Assembly (NCBI GenBank): GCA_044341025.1
Contig: JBIISM010000009.1
Location: 1 to 64,000, forward strand
Reading direction: 5' to 3'
DNA: 64,000 nt
From: JABMMZ01 sp044341025
GTDB lineage: Bacteria; Bacteroidota; Bacteroidia; NS11-12g; UBA955
Every line of letters starts with the position of its first letter. The stretch's first letter is position 1. The position numbers and the translations under genes are program-made. Shown here piece after piece: positions 40,770 to 50,395 of the stretch. Below the pieces are notes generated by a model. It ran no database searches, was not told the origin of the DNA, and was given only the letters and a program-made list of their open reading frames with translations.

Positions 40770-43700
40770 ATGAAATTAAATAAAACTATCCTTCTATTAT
40801 TCTGTGTTTTCCTTGGTTTTTCTGCCTTCTCCCAAAAAACTGCAACGTTCAAAGGCAAACTTTACCATGTTTACCCTCAAACCATCGACATCCGTGGTTC
40901 TAATGTCTATTTTAATTTGAGTCAGCTTAGGTTCAAACATCTTAATTTACCGCCTGTAATTGGGCGTGTAGAGGATGGTGAATATTTAATTTATAACACC
41001 AATTTTGTTTTGAAAAACAAAAGGAAAATAGCCAAAGAAATGGTTTACGATACGGTTTATCAAGTGTATGCGACTTTTACCATTAAAGACAACAAGAAGG
41101 AAGGCAAGGCCACAATTTATACCATGTATACACAAAACGTTAAGTGTGTCATACCCTATAAAAATGACTTGATTGACGGCCATTTTACCATCTACCAAAA
41201 TATTAAATCCAGTTATAAACACAATTGGGATGATGATGATTATATGGAGAACGAAGCTTATTCATACGATTATGAGCATTACATCTTTAAAAAAAATCGG
41301 GTAGTGTCTGATGGTTCTAAATTTGAGTTAAATTATGAGAACGGGATATTAAACGGAACCGTCAAAGCGTATGAATTTGTAAAAAAGGACACCTTATTGG
41401 TTGATGAGTTTTTTGTCGATCAAGGCTTAAAAAATGGACCATACAAGCACTTTGTTTACTGGAAGGAAAAGAAAAAAATCAAGCAATTTAGTGTTTTGGA
41501 AGGGACCTATACGGATGATCAAAAGGAAGGTAAATGGACTACGAAATACAATAGAGAGAATGATTTGACGGTTTCTTATTACACGAAAGATCTTGAATGC
41601 GCAACGGAGATATACATAAACGGGGTCATTGTAAATAAATTTATTTACGGAAGAGATAGTGTTGTCAAGCATTTTCCAGATTATAAAACAATTGCTATAT
41701 TCCCTGATGTAGACGTCGAAAGGTATAATTACAATTCATCAGCTCCAATAGCCCTCATTCGTTATGATTTTAAAAATGGAGTTTTAATCGATAAAACAAT
41801 TAGGATAGATGATTGGATTAAACCTGGTTTTAAAAGAGATGGAGCAATTAGAGATACCATTATAAATGGCAAGTTTTTTAGAACTAAACAAGAGGGGTAC
41901 AATATAAGAGTTGAATCACAATACCTTCTAGATACCTGCAACGGGATATCCAGTGCATATCAAAATTCGAATGGCTATTGCGCCCAACTTTTAATTCAAA
42001 AAACATACAACCGCAAGGGAGAAATTACAGATGAGTATAAAACAACTAGATATTTTGAATTGAACCCTAATGAAAAAAACACATCTGTGTATAGCAAAAC
42101 CTATGAGCTTCATAAAGCCTTAATTACAAAGCAATATTACGAACCTTTGGACTATGATTACAATGATGTTCAATGGATAAAAGGACGTGGTTTGAACAGC
42201 TCAATTTATTATAAAGTTTCTGGAAATAAAGAGAATGGGAGCATCATTAAGTTGATTAAAATTCCAATGAAGTACGATACCTTGACCTTAATTGATACCA
42301 TTATGAAAAAGGGAAGATATCTGTACAAACAGGATGAGCATTTTAAGGCAGGGTTTGAGGCTTATTTGTCTGAAAATGAAAATGTAGACGACAACGATTT
42401 GAATGATTTTATTCTTCTTTTTTTAAAGGTGCTGCCTCAGCAACATAAAACAATTTTATTAGGAAAAGAGCATTATACTGGAGATCTTAAAGTGGAAATA
42501 GATTACAAAAGAAATCCTAAAAAACTAAGGGTACAATTGTTTGAAATAGAAGAGTTTTTTGGCTTTAAAAAAAGACTTGAAATTGTTATAAAACTAGAAC
42601 TAGATAAAAGTGTAATAAAGCGCAATAAGCACAAATCGATTCGACCATCCTCTGAAATCAATTATTATTTGGTTGACGGTGCATTTAATGGTTCAGTAAG
42701 ATTTATTGATATTTTTGATTATTGGTCGGTATCGAGTTCGTACTATGACAATAAATTGAACGACGATTTGGAAATGAGGGTTTTTACTTTAAGTAAACGG
42801 TGGAATGCAAAAATGAAAGAAAAGCATTTCAATTCTATAAACGCCTCAATGATGACCTATAGTTATGGCAGTAAAGAAGGGCAATGGTGTGTTGAGTCAA
42901 TTAATTACGCTAAGAGTAAAAACCAATACAATTTCCACCACAACAAATTGAATGGGATGCAGTATAAGTATTCTGAAAGCAATTCTTTTCAGTTCATGAG
43001 TTATGTATACCCTATGGAGAATGATACGGTAAATGGTGATTTTTGGCGCTTGCTTAAAAATGGTTATCCAATCTACCATGGCCATTTTAATAAAGGTATT
43101 CCGCATGGTGAGTTGGTAAAGTACTTCAACAACAATGAAAGATATCTTGATACCGCTAAATATTTTAAAGAAAAATATACATTTGACCATGGGTTTTTAA
43201 GTGGTCGATATTCAAATTATAGAGACACAGACAATTTAAAGTATACAGTTGATTTTGATAAAAGTGACAGCATGTATTTTACTGCTTTCAGGCCAATTTA
43301 TAAATTGAGTGAATTTAGAAGCAACAAGTTTAAACCTAAGAGCGCTTCCTACGCTTCACATTACAGTGACGACTATGCTGACTTTGAGCAAACGGATTAT
43401 CGAAAGGGGAAGGTAGAAGAAAACCCAAACAGCGTTGTTAATGGATATGAATTTATAAATCAATTATTTGAATCGCCATATCTGAAGCGAGGATTGTATA
43501 CCTATTATTACAAAAGTGGATTCGTGTTTAAACAAGGCTATAAAATCAACAACGAACTGAGTGGAAAATGGACATTCTTCAGAGAAGGAAAAAATAGAAT
43601 ATACAAGACAATAGATTTTAAAGATTCGTTTTTATATGTTGATGCCAATGATACGGTATTCTCAAGAGGCTTTGTGAAAGCTTATTACGACGATGGCAAG

Positions 43701-44159
43701 CCAATGTTTATTGGTTATGCAACGGATAATAACACCAAATATACTTGCGAGAGTGAAACAGACATTCCAACTGAAGAAGATTATTATTTGGCTTTTTATG
43801 ATACCTTGGGTCAAAATATTTTAAAGGATGGAAATGGCTTTATCACAGAATTACAAGCCAGTGGACATAAATTAAAAGAGGGCCAAATTGTAAACAATAA
43901 GAAACAAGGTATTTGGATTTATTACAACAATTATGGGCAAGCGGAAGGAATTGGAATGTATGAGAATGGCTTAAAGGTGGGTCGCTGGTTATACGGAGAT
44001 TTAAGCGGACTTAATTTAAGTGATAAAGTATGTTTTATGAACAACGATGAATACTTGGATTGGATAAATACGTATGGTGGTAATTTGGATTTAACAGAAT
44101 CATTTTACAACAAAGGCAAGTTTTTGAACAGCAATTCAGTTGAAACGATTAAGCGCTAA
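40770..44159 (+). CDS. Large secreted protein with MORN/YwqK-type repeats
   Basis: The start is the ATG at 40770 (MKLNKTILLLFCVFLGFSAFSQ), which gives a proper signal peptide; the longer upstream frame has none. The 1129-residue protein contains many repeats of the MORN-like kind, with N-G and E-G-x-W turns such as YTDDQKEGKWTTKY, NNELSGKWTFFREGKN, NNKKQGIWIYYNN and YENGLKVGRWLYG. These repeats form extended beta-hairpin stacks. It has no enzyme motif. It is probably a surface or periplasmic scaffold. It ends in a four-base overlap with the convergent msrC-like gene. Confidence 0.75.
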   Translation: MKLNKTILLLFCVFLGFSAFSQKTATFKGKLYHVYPQTIDIRGSNVYFNLSQLRFKHLNLPPVIGRVEDGEYLIYNTNFVLKNKRKIAKEMVYDTVYQVYATFTIKDNKKEGKATIYTMYTQNVKCVIPYKNDLIDGHFTIYQNIKSSYKHNWDDDDYMENEAYSYDYEHYIFKKNRVVSDGSKFELNYENGILNGTVKAYEFVKKDTLLVDEFFVDQGLKNGPYKHFVYWKEKKKIKQFSVLEGTYTDDQKEGKWTTKYNRENDLTVSYYTKDLECATEIYINGVIVNKFIYGRDSVVKHFPDYKTIAIFPDVDVERYNYNSSAPIALIRYDFKNGVLIDKTIRIDDWIKPGFKRDGAIRDTIINGKFFRTKQEGYNIRVESQYLLDTCNGISSAYQNSNGYCAQLLIQKTYNRKGEITDEYKTTRYFELNPNEKNTSVYSKTYELHKALITKQYYEPLDYDYNDVQWIKGRGLNSSIYYKVSGNKENGSIIKLIKIPMKYDTLTLIDTIMKKGRYLYKQDEHFKAGFEAYLSENENVDDNDLNDFILLFLKVLPQQHKTILLGKEHYTGDLKVEIDYKRNPKKLRVQLFEIEEFFGFKKRLEIVIKLELDKSVIKRNKHKSIRPSSEINYYLVDGAFNGSVRFIDIFDYWSVSSSYYDNKLNDDLEMRVFTLSKRWNAKMKEKHFNSINASMMTYSYGSKEGQWCVESINYAKSKNQYNFHHNKLNGMQYKYSESNSFQFMSYVYPMENDTVNGDFWRLLKNGYPIYHGHFNKGIPHGELVKYFNNNERYLDTAKYFKEKYTFDHGFLSGRYSNYRDTDNLKYTVDFDKSDSMYFTAFRPIYKLSEFRSNKFKPKSASYASHYSDDYADFEQTDYRKGKVEENPNSVVNGYEFINQLFESPYLKRGLYTYYYKSGFVFKQGYKINNELSGKWTFFREGKNRIYKTIDFKDSFLYVDANDTVFSRGFVKAYYDDGKPMFIGYATDNNTKYTCESETDIPTEEDYYLAFYDTLGQNILKDGNGFITELQASGHKLKEGQIVNNKKQGIWIYYNNYGQAEGIGMYENGLKVGRWLYGDLSGLNLSDKVCFMNNDEYLDWINTYGGNLDLTESFYNKGKFLNSNSVETIKR

Positions 44160-44611
44160 CAATTAGAAAGCAGCTCAGCTATTTGAATAAGGTATTTTTT
44201 GTCAATGGCATCGAAGGTATTGAATTCGGTGCTATCGATGTCAAGCACTGCATGAACAATTCCGTTTTTTAGTATTGGCACCACTATTTCTGAATTGCTT
44301 TCAGAAGAACAGGCAATATGTCCGTCAAACGCGTGCACATTAGGCACTACAATGGCTTCTTTTTTAGCCCAAGCTGTGCCACAAACACCTTTGTTAAGTT
44401 CTATTAGTGTGCAGGCTACAGGGCCTTGAAATGGGCCTAGCTCTAGCTGATTTTTTGCATTAACAAAATAAAATCCACACCACCAGTGCTTAAATTCAGC
44501 TTGTATTGCAGCGGCAACATTTGCATAATTTGCTATTTCGTTGCACTGGGTATCAATCAAGTTTTCAATTTGAGGAACTAGACTTATGTATTTTAATTCT
44601 TTGGTCTCCAT
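44156..44611 (-). CDS. msrC: GAF-domain free methionine-R-sulfoxide reductase
   Basis: The enzyme reduces free methionine-(R)-sulfoxide. The 151-residue GAF protein has the family sequence WWCGFYFVNAKNQLELGPFQG and three Cys at the expected places: VACTLIEL, GVCGTAWAKKE and GHIACSSESNSEIVVP, of which the last is catalytic in known members. The window thus has two methionine sulfoxide reductases, this and msrB, which fits an aerobic life. The convergent MORN gene overlaps it by four bases. Confidence 0.88.
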   Translation of the reverse strand: METKELKYISLVPQIENLIDTQCNEIANYANVAAAIQAEFKHWWCGFYFVNAKNQLELGPFQGPVACTLIELNKGVCGTAWAKKEAIVVPNVHAFDGHIACSSESNSEIVVPILKNGIVHAVLDIDSTEFNTFDAIDKKYLIQIAELLSNC

Positions 44612-44673
44612 GAAATAAGTTAATTACGGCTTGATTGATTGATTCTGTTTTTAAGTGGAATTCATTTAATAGA

Positions 44674-44701
44674 AAAGGGTCGGACCTAAGTCCAACCCTT
44701 T
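44674..44701. terminator. Hairpin between msrC and pruA
   Basis: The stem AAAGGGT-C-GGAC/GTCC-A-ACCCTTT has one mismatch and a CTAA loop. On the minus strand it is followed by a short T run. It could end a minus-strand transcript from pruA, though it lies about 200 bp past the stop. A 44-codon frame with five Cys at 44717-44851 (+) is doubtful; I see no other gene in 44612-44904. Confidence 0.5.
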
Positions 44702-44904
44702 CTAAAAACTAAAACTATGAAAACACAATGCAATTATAAGTGTATTTCATGTTTAATCAAATGTTTTTTTAAAGTAAATTTAAAAAATCGAAAATACTTC
44801 TCTAATTTAATTAGACCTGAAAATCATTGTTTTTCCTTTGATGTTAATTAGGAAATAAAATAAAATTTTCTTTTTTTAAAGCAATTTCCTAATTTCATGT
44901 TGAT

Positions 44905-46536
44905 TTATTCTTCACTTAAGAAGGGGTAACGGTAGTTCTTAACAGGCACCAATGTTTCTTTAATTGTGCGGGTGCTGGTCCAGCGCAATAAATTGGCTTT
45001 GCTTCCAGCTTTGTCATTGGTTCCACTTGCCCTGCTGCCGCCAAAAGGCTGCTGACCGACTACCGCACCTGTCGGTTTGTCGTTGATGTAAAAATTACCT
45101 GCAGAGTGTCTTAGGTATTCAGTGGCCTCGGTGATTGCGTACCTGTCTTGGGCAATTACAGCTCCAGTTAGGGCATATTCACTTGTGGTATTCACTAATT
45201 CTAGTGCTTTTTCAAATTCATTTTCTTCGTAAACATAGATGCTTAAAACCGGACCAAATAATTCATCGCACATCGTAACATAATTTGGCTCTTTTGCAAG
45301 GATAATTGTAGGGTGAATAAAATATCCTTTTGTTTTATCGCTCTCTCCACCGCATATGATTTCTGCATTGCTGTCTGATTTTGCTTTCTCAATATACGAA
45401 GTGATTTTGTCAAATGCCTTTTCGTCGATAACTGCATTGACAAAGTTTCTGAAGTCTTCTGTTGGGCCGACTTTCATAGTTGCAACCTCTGCTATTAATT
45501 TACCTTTAATTTCAGTCCATAAATTCGATGGTATGTATGCTCTAGATGCCGCTGAGCATTTCTGCCCTTGGTATTCAAAAGCGCCGCGCGCCAAAGCAGT
45601 GACAGTTGTATCGACATCTGCACTTTTGTGCACCAATACAAAGTCTTTTCCTCCGGTTTCGCCAACGATTCTTGGGTATGTTTTGTATTTATGGATGTTG
45701 GCTCCAATGGCATTCCACATTCCTCTAAATACGCCAGTTGAACCTGTAAAATGAAGGCCTGCAAAATCAGGATGGTTGAAAATAACATTTCCTGTTGTTG
45801 GGCCATCGGTATAAATTAGGTTAATCACTCCGGCCGGAAGTCCGGCTTCCATGAAAATTTCCATAATCACTTTTGCCGAATATATTTGAGTAAAGGCAGG
45901 CTTCCAAACCACAACATTACCCATCATGGCCATGCTGCTGGGCAGATTTCCTGCAATAGCTGTGAAGTTAAATGGCGTCAAAGCAAATGTGAACCCTTCT
46001 AATGGTCTATGCTCCAATCTGTTCCAAATAGTCTTGCTGTTTGCACTTGGTTGATCAGCATATATTTCAGACATATATTGTACATTAAATCTTAAGAAGT
46101 CTATTAGTTCGCAGGCAGAATCTATTTCTGCTTGATACGCGTTTTTAGATTGTGCCAGCATCGTGGCAGCATTCATTTTTGCTCGGTAGGGTCCTGCTAA
46201 CAATTCACCAGCTTTCAAAAAAATCGCTGCTCTTTGTTCCCAAGGCATGTTTTCCCAAGCTGGCTTGGCTGCTAAAGCGGCTTCAATGGCCATATGAACA
46301 TGTGCTTCTTCACCACGGTGGAATGTGCCAATTTGGTGTTGTAAATCATGTGGAGGGAAAATAGATTGGGTTTTTCCAGTTCTTATTTCTTGTCCATTGA
46401 TATACATAGGGATATCAATTATTTGAGCCCTTGCGTCGGCAAGCGCCTTTTTAAGGTCTAGTTTTTCCTTGCTATTTGGTGCATAGTCCAGAACTGCTTC
46501 GTTAATAGCGCTGGGAACTTTAAAAAATCCGTTCAT
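44905..46536 (-). CDS. pruA: 1-pyrroline-5-carboxylate dehydrogenase
   Basis: This enzyme oxidises glutamate semialdehyde to glutamate with NAD+ in proline catabolism. The 543-residue protein has the aldehyde dehydrogenase fold with a phylum-typical N-terminus (MNGFFKVPSAINEAVLDYAP). The general base is in RIVGETGGKDFV, and the nucleophile Cys327 is in GQKCSAASRAY. Motif TPFNFTAIAGNLPSSMAMMGN lies in the cofactor domain and FGGSRASGTNDKAGS near the C-terminus. No proline dehydrogenase gene is next to it. The 136 bp upstream contain the terminator of the helicase gene. Confidence 0.95.
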   Translation of the reverse strand: MNGFFKVPSAINEAVLDYAPNSKEKLDLKKALADARAQIIDIPMYINGQEIRTGKTQSIFPPHDLQHQIGTFHRGEEAHVHMAIEAALAAKPAWENMPWEQRAAIFLKAGELLAGPYRAKMNAATMLAQSKNAYQAEIDSACELIDFLRFNVQYMSEIYADQPSANSKTIWNRLEHRPLEGFTFALTPFNFTAIAGNLPSSMAMMGNVVVWKPAFTQIYSAKVIMEIFMEAGLPAGVINLIYTDGPTTGNVIFNHPDFAGLHFTGSTGVFRGMWNAIGANIHKYKTYPRIVGETGGKDFVLVHKSADVDTTVTALARGAFEYQGQKCSAASRAYIPSNLWTEIKGKLIAEVATMKVGPTEDFRNFVNAVIDEKAFDKITSYIEKAKSDSNAEIICGGESDKTKGYFIHPTIILAKEPNYVTMCDELFGPVLSIYVYEENEFEKALELVNTTSEYALTGAVIAQDRYAITEATEYLRHSAGNFYINDKPTGAVVGQQPFGGSRASGTNDKAGSKANLLRWTSTRTIKETLVPVKNYRYPFLSEE

Positions 46537-46620
46537 ATATATTCTTATTTGAGACTGCGAAAATACAAAAAAAATATCCTGAAAAGGGCAACTTTGATTG
46601 CTAGTATTTATTTAAAACAA

Positions 46621-46650
46621 AAAAAAATGCGATTATAAATCGCATTTTTG
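46621..46650 (-). terminator. Terminator of the DEAD-box helicase gene
   Basis: The perfect stem AAAAATGCGATT/AATCGCATTTTT has an ATA loop, and nine T follow on the minus strand. It lies 23 bp past the helicase stop. Confidence 0.9.
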
Positions 46651-46672
46651 AATATTAAATTAATGGAAAGTA

Positions 46673-48445
46673 TTAGTAAGACTTGCGTTTGTATCCGCCG
46701 CCGCCACCGCCACTGTTTCCACCACCACTTCTTCCTCTGTTTTCAAAGCGTCTTTCTCCTCCGCCGCCGCCACCGTTGCCTCTGCCACGGTCTCTATCAC
46801 GGCCACCACCGCCTCCGCCACCACCCCAGCCTCCGCGGCTGTTGCGACCTCCACCTGTGCGGTCGGCTGATACTTCGATTTTGATTTGTCTGCCTCTGAA
46901 TTTTTTACCTTCAAAAGCTGTCATGAATTCTTGAACGATGTCTTTTTCAACTTCTACAAAACTGTAAGCATCCATTAGTTCAATTTTGCCTAATTGTGCT
47001 TTAGTATGCCCAGTTGTATCTAGCAAGAATTCTAAGAAGGCAGCTTTGTAGAAGCCATCTTTTTCTCCTAAACTAATAAACAATCTACTGTACTTGCCAT
47101 GGTCGCTGTTTCTAGAATCACCAGCATTTAAATCGCCTGCTTTTTCATAGTACTTTAAGAATCTATTAAATTCAAGTGAGGCCATTCTTTTGATGATATC
47201 TTCTTTGCTCATTTCATCAAATTGCTCCTTTAGGTATGGCAGATAATTTTCATAATCACCATGGCTAATATCTGCTTGCTTTAATTTTTCAATAAAAGCA
47301 AAGAATTGTTTTTCGCAAACTTCTCTACCGCTCGGAATATCAATTTTTTCGAATTGAACTTTCATGATGTTTTCAACATCTCTTAAGCGGCCGGTCTCTC
47401 TGCTGTGAATAATGCTAATACAAACACCAGTTTTTCCAGCACGGGCGGTACGACCACTTCTGTGCGTATACACCTCTGGTTCATCTGGCAAAGCATAGTT
47501 GATAACGTGGGTAATGTCATTCACATCAATTCCTCTTGCTGCAACGTCTGTTGCAATAAGTAACTTGATGGTTTTTTCTCTAAATCGGCCCATAACTTTA
47601 TCACGTTGTTGTTGACTTAAGTCACCGTGTAAAGCATCAATTTCATAACCTTCTTTTAAAAGTTTTTCAGTGATATCTTGAGCCTCTAATTTGGTACGGG
47701 TAAATACGATACCGTACATACCCGGATTAAAGTCAATTAATCTCTTTAGTGTTTCATACTTTTGAGATGATTGACATTGGTAGTAGACGTGTTTAATGTT
47801 TTGAGCAGTAGCAATCGAATTAACTTTGATTTCTACTGGGTTTTCCATGAAAGTTTGCGCAATTCTGCGAACTTCTTTGGGCATTGTAGCACTGAATAGC
47901 CAAGCGGCTTGTCTAGCTGTAGCATGGGATAAGATAAATTCTATATCCTCTCTGAATCCCATATTGAGCATTTCGTCTGCCTCGTCCAATACCACGTGGG
48001 TAACGGCATCGAGTTTTACAGCTTTACGTTCAATAAGGTCAATCAAACGACCAGGGGTAGCTACTACAATTTGAACACCTTTTCTAAGGTATTTAATTTG
48101 ATTGTCAATGCTACTTCCGCCGTAAACGGCGACATGATGGAAGTCTTCTAAATATTTGCCGTACGCTTTGAAATCATTTGTGATTTGAATACACAATTCT
48201 CTCGTTGGGCAAATAACAAGACCTTGGACCTGTTTGTTTGAAGTGTCTATTAAAGACAATAATGGTAAACCAAAAGCGGCGGTTTTACCTGTTCCGGTCT
48301 GAGCCAGACCTACGAAATCCTTAGTTCCTTGTAAAAGAACTGGGATGGCTTGTTGTTGGATGGGAGTGGGGCTGACGTAGCCTAGATCACTGATCGCATC
48401 AAACACAGGTTTACTTAAACCCATGTCTTGAAATGTTTCTGTCAT
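46673..48445 (-). CDS. DEAD-box RNA helicase with DbpA-type domain and Gly-rich tail
   Basis: The start is the ATG at 48445 (MTETFQDMGLSKPVF); the upstream TTG is inside the promoter's -7 element. The 590-residue protein has the full set of helicase motifs: AQTGTGKT, PTRELC, TPGR, DEAD, SAT and HRSGRTARAGK. A DbpA-like RNA-binding domain lies at about 460-540. The tail (about 550-590) is made of Gly runs with Arg, RGG-like. Such helicases remodel RNA, often in ribosome assembly or at low temperature. The promoter gives a leader of only a few bases. Confidence 0.93.
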   Translation of the reverse strand: MTETFQDMGLSKPVFDAISDLGYVSPTPIQQQAIPVLLQGTKDFVGLAQTGTGKTAAFGLPLLSLIDTSNKQVQGLVICPTRELCIQITNDFKAYGKYLEDFHHVAVYGGSSIDNQIKYLRKGVQIVVATPGRLIDLIERKAVKLDAVTHVVLDEADEMLNMGFREDIEFILSHATARQAAWLFSATMPKEVRRIAQTFMENPVEIKVNSIATAQNIKHVYYQCQSSQKYETLKRLIDFNPGMYGIVFTRTKLEAQDITEKLLKEGYEIDALHGDLSQQQRDKVMGRFREKTIKLLIATDVAARGIDVNDITHVINYALPDEPEVYTHRSGRTARAGKTGVCISIIHSRETGRLRDVENIMKVQFEKIDIPSGREVCEKQFFAFIEKLKQADISHGDYENYLPYLKEQFDEMSKEDIIKRMASLEFNRFLKYYEKAGDLNAGDSRNSDHGKYSRLFISLGEKDGFYKAAFLEFLLDTTGHTKAQLGKIELMDAYSFVEVEKDIVQEFMTAFEGKKFRGRQIKIEVSADRTGGGRNSRGGWGGGGGGGGRDRDRGRGNGGGGGGERRFENRGRSGGGNSGGGGGGYKRKSY

Positions 48446-48455
48446 AAAGAAGCTG

Positions 48456-48463
48456 CAAAGGTA
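48456..48463 (-). promoter_or_regulatory. -7 element of the DEAD-box helicase gene
   Basis: On the minus strand TACCTTTG (48463-48456) matches TAnnTTTG and ends ten bases before the ATG. It overlaps the alternative TTG start and supports the ATG at 48445. Confidence 0.55.
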
Positions 48464-48649
48464 CAATAAATTATCAACATTATAGCATTTTTAATTATTT
48501 ATACGTTATAACCTAAGCAAATATAAGCTTTTGACTCATTTTTTGATTTAGATAAATGTGGAGAAAAAACCTTTCTAAAAACAAAGGTTTATCAAAACAA
48601 AGTTTTAACTGCAGAGTTAAATGTTTTGTGTATAATTGTTGCGGTTTTT

Positions 48650-49576
48650 ATGTCTAGTCCGAGATCTAATTCAGAATTGGTTAAAAGTTTGTCGAGGCAA
48701 CTTGGTTTTTTAGATTGTGGAATATCAAAAGCTGATTTTTTAGTTGATGAGGCTTCAAGATTGGAATTGTGGTTACAAAATAAATTTCACGGTGAGATGC
48801 ACTACTTGGAAAATTATTTTGACCAACGACTTGACCCAAGATTGCTAGTACCCGGTGCAAAAACAGTCATCAGCCTACTCTATAATTATTACCCTGATAC
48901 CAAGCAGAATTCGGATACATATAAAGTAGCGAAGTATGCGTATGGAGAAGATTACCATACAGTTTTGAAAGACAAGTGCAATCAACTCTTGGCTGAACTT
49001 CGATTGGCAGTTGGAGAAATTGATGCTAGGGTTTTTGTTGATTCAGCTCCAATTTTAGAAAGAACTTGGGCCGAACGATCTGGAATAGGATGGATAGGAA
49101 AGCACGGTTTATTGATTAATAAAAACCATGGATCTTTCTTTTTTTTAGCAGAATTGGTCTTAGACTTAGAATGCGAACCTGATGGAAAAATAAAGGACTA
49201 CTGCGGGAATTGCACAAAGTGTATAGATTCCTGTCCTACGGAGGCGATTTTACCCAATAAAACCTTGAATGCTTCAAAATGTATATCCTATTTAACCATT
49301 GAGTTAAAAAATGAAATTCCTGCCGGGTTTAAAGACAAAATGAATGATTGGATTTTTGGTTGCGATATCTGTCAAGATGTTTGTCCTTGGAATAGATTTT
49401 CTGCTCCGCATCAAGAGCCTAGGTTTGAAGCCCATTCTCAGATTCTCAATATGGGGAAGGCTGATTGGGTCGAATTGTCAGAGCCAGCTTTTAAACAAAT
49501 ATTTTCGAAAAGTGCGGTTAAAAGGACCAAATTCGCTGGATTGAAAAGAAATATTCAATTTCTTGATGAATCTTAA
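48650..49576 (+). CDS. queG: Epoxyqueuosine reductase QueG
   Basis: QueG makes the last step of queuosine synthesis in tRNA, reducing epoxyqueuosine with a cobalamin and two [4Fe-4S] clusters. The start is the ATG at 48650 (MSSPRSNSELVKSLSRQLG); the earlier TTG at 48626 is not needed. The 308-residue protein has the active Asp region VFVDSAPILERTWAERSGIGWIGKHG and cluster motifs CGNCTKCIDSCP and CDICQDVCPWN. TATAATTG lies in front of the start as a possible -7 element. Confidence 0.95.
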   Translation: MSSPRSNSELVKSLSRQLGFLDCGISKADFLVDEASRLELWLQNKFHGEMHYLENYFDQRLDPRLLVPGAKTVISLLYNYYPDTKQNSDTYKVAKYAYGEDYHTVLKDKCNQLLAELRLAVGEIDARVFVDSAPILERTWAERSGIGWIGKHGLLINKNHGSFFFLAELVLDLECEPDGKIKDYCGNCTKCIDSCPTEAILPNKTLNASKCISYLTIELKNEIPAGFKDKMNDWIFGCDICQDVCPWNRFSAPHQEPRFEAHSQILNMGKADWVELSEPAFKQIFSKSAVKRTKFAGLKRNIQFLDES

Positions 49577-49653
49577 TGACTTTAATATAGTCAAATTATA
49601 GTTGGTATTCAACTTTTTTATTCTGATTTTAATGAATAATTTCGTTTAAAACT

Positions 49654-50343
49654 ATGAATGAATTTGTATCCATAAAAAATTGGGGAGAGGATGAACGGCC
49701 TAGAGAAAAACTCATAAAAAAAGGCAGATCATCCTTAAGTAATGTCGAATTGTTGGCCATTTTAATATCAACTGGAACAAACAACAAAACAGCACTTGAT
49801 ATAGCAAGAGAATTGTTGCATAAGGCTGGGCAGAATATTCAAGAATTGGCAAAATGGACAGTTCATGATTTTTGTAAGATTGACGGAATTGGTCCAGCAA
49901 AGGCAGTGACAATAATTACAGCAATTGAGCTTTCTGCGCGCAAACAAATATCGGAAGGAAAAGCAAAATTAGTCGTACAGTCGAGCAGGGATGCTTATGG
50001 TTTGATGCGGCATTTAATGGAAGATTTGAACCATGAAGAGTTTTGGGTATTAACCTTGAACCGAAAAAATGGCGTCATTTCGGAGCATTGCATCAGTGTT
50101 GGAGGCATTACAGCAACTATTGTTGACCAGAGAAAAATTTTCAAATTGGCTATTGACGATAAAAGCACCGGAATAATTTTATTCCACAACCACCCAAGCG
50201 GTAATCAATTTCCAAGTGAGTCGGACAATCAATTAACCAAAAAGTTGAAAGAGGCCGGAAAGTTGTTGGATATTAATGTATTAGACCATTTAATTGTTAC
50301 ACAGAACGGCTATTACAGTTATGCCGATGAGGGGTCAATTTAA
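49654..50343 (+). CDS. radC: RadC family JAMM-domain protein
   Basis: The 229-residue protein has the RadC layout: an N-terminal helix-hairpin-helix region (about residues 40-90, with FCKIDGIGPAKAVTIITAIEL) and a JAMM metal-binding site HNHPSGNQFPSESD near residue 175. RadC was named for DNA repair, but its role is not settled; the JAMM motif suggests metal-dependent hydrolysis of an unknown bond. It is the free-standing chromosomal type rather than a prophage copy. It precedes the bamD operon. Confidence 0.93.
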   Translation: MNEFVSIKNWGEDERPREKLIKKGRSSLSNVELLAILISTGTNNKTALDIARELLHKAGQNIQELAKWTVHDFCKIDGIGPAKAVTIITAIELSARKQISEGKAKLVVQSSRDAYGLMRHLMEDLNHEEFWVLTLNRKNGVISEHCISVGGITATIVDQRKIFKLAIDDKSTGIILFHNHPSGNQFPSESDNQLTKKLKEAGKLLDINVLDHLIVTQNGYYSYADEGSI

Positions 50344-50348
50344 CTAAT

Positions 50349-50380
50349 TTTGACTTTGTCCGTTTATTGTATTACTTTTG
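50349..50380 (+). promoter_or_regulatory. Promoter of the bamD operon
   Basis: TTTG (50349-50352) and TACTTTTG (50373-50380) are 20 bp apart. The -7 box overlaps the TTG at 50378, which rules that codon out as a start and supports the GTG at 50396. Confidence 0.7.
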
Positions 50381-50395
50381 CGGATTCCATCAACT

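Noticed and set aside
46660..46934. Pro-, Ala/Glu- and His-rich frames opposite or overlapping the helicase tail
   Set aside because: They are by-products of the Gly/Arg-rich C-terminal codons of the DEAD-box helicase gene.
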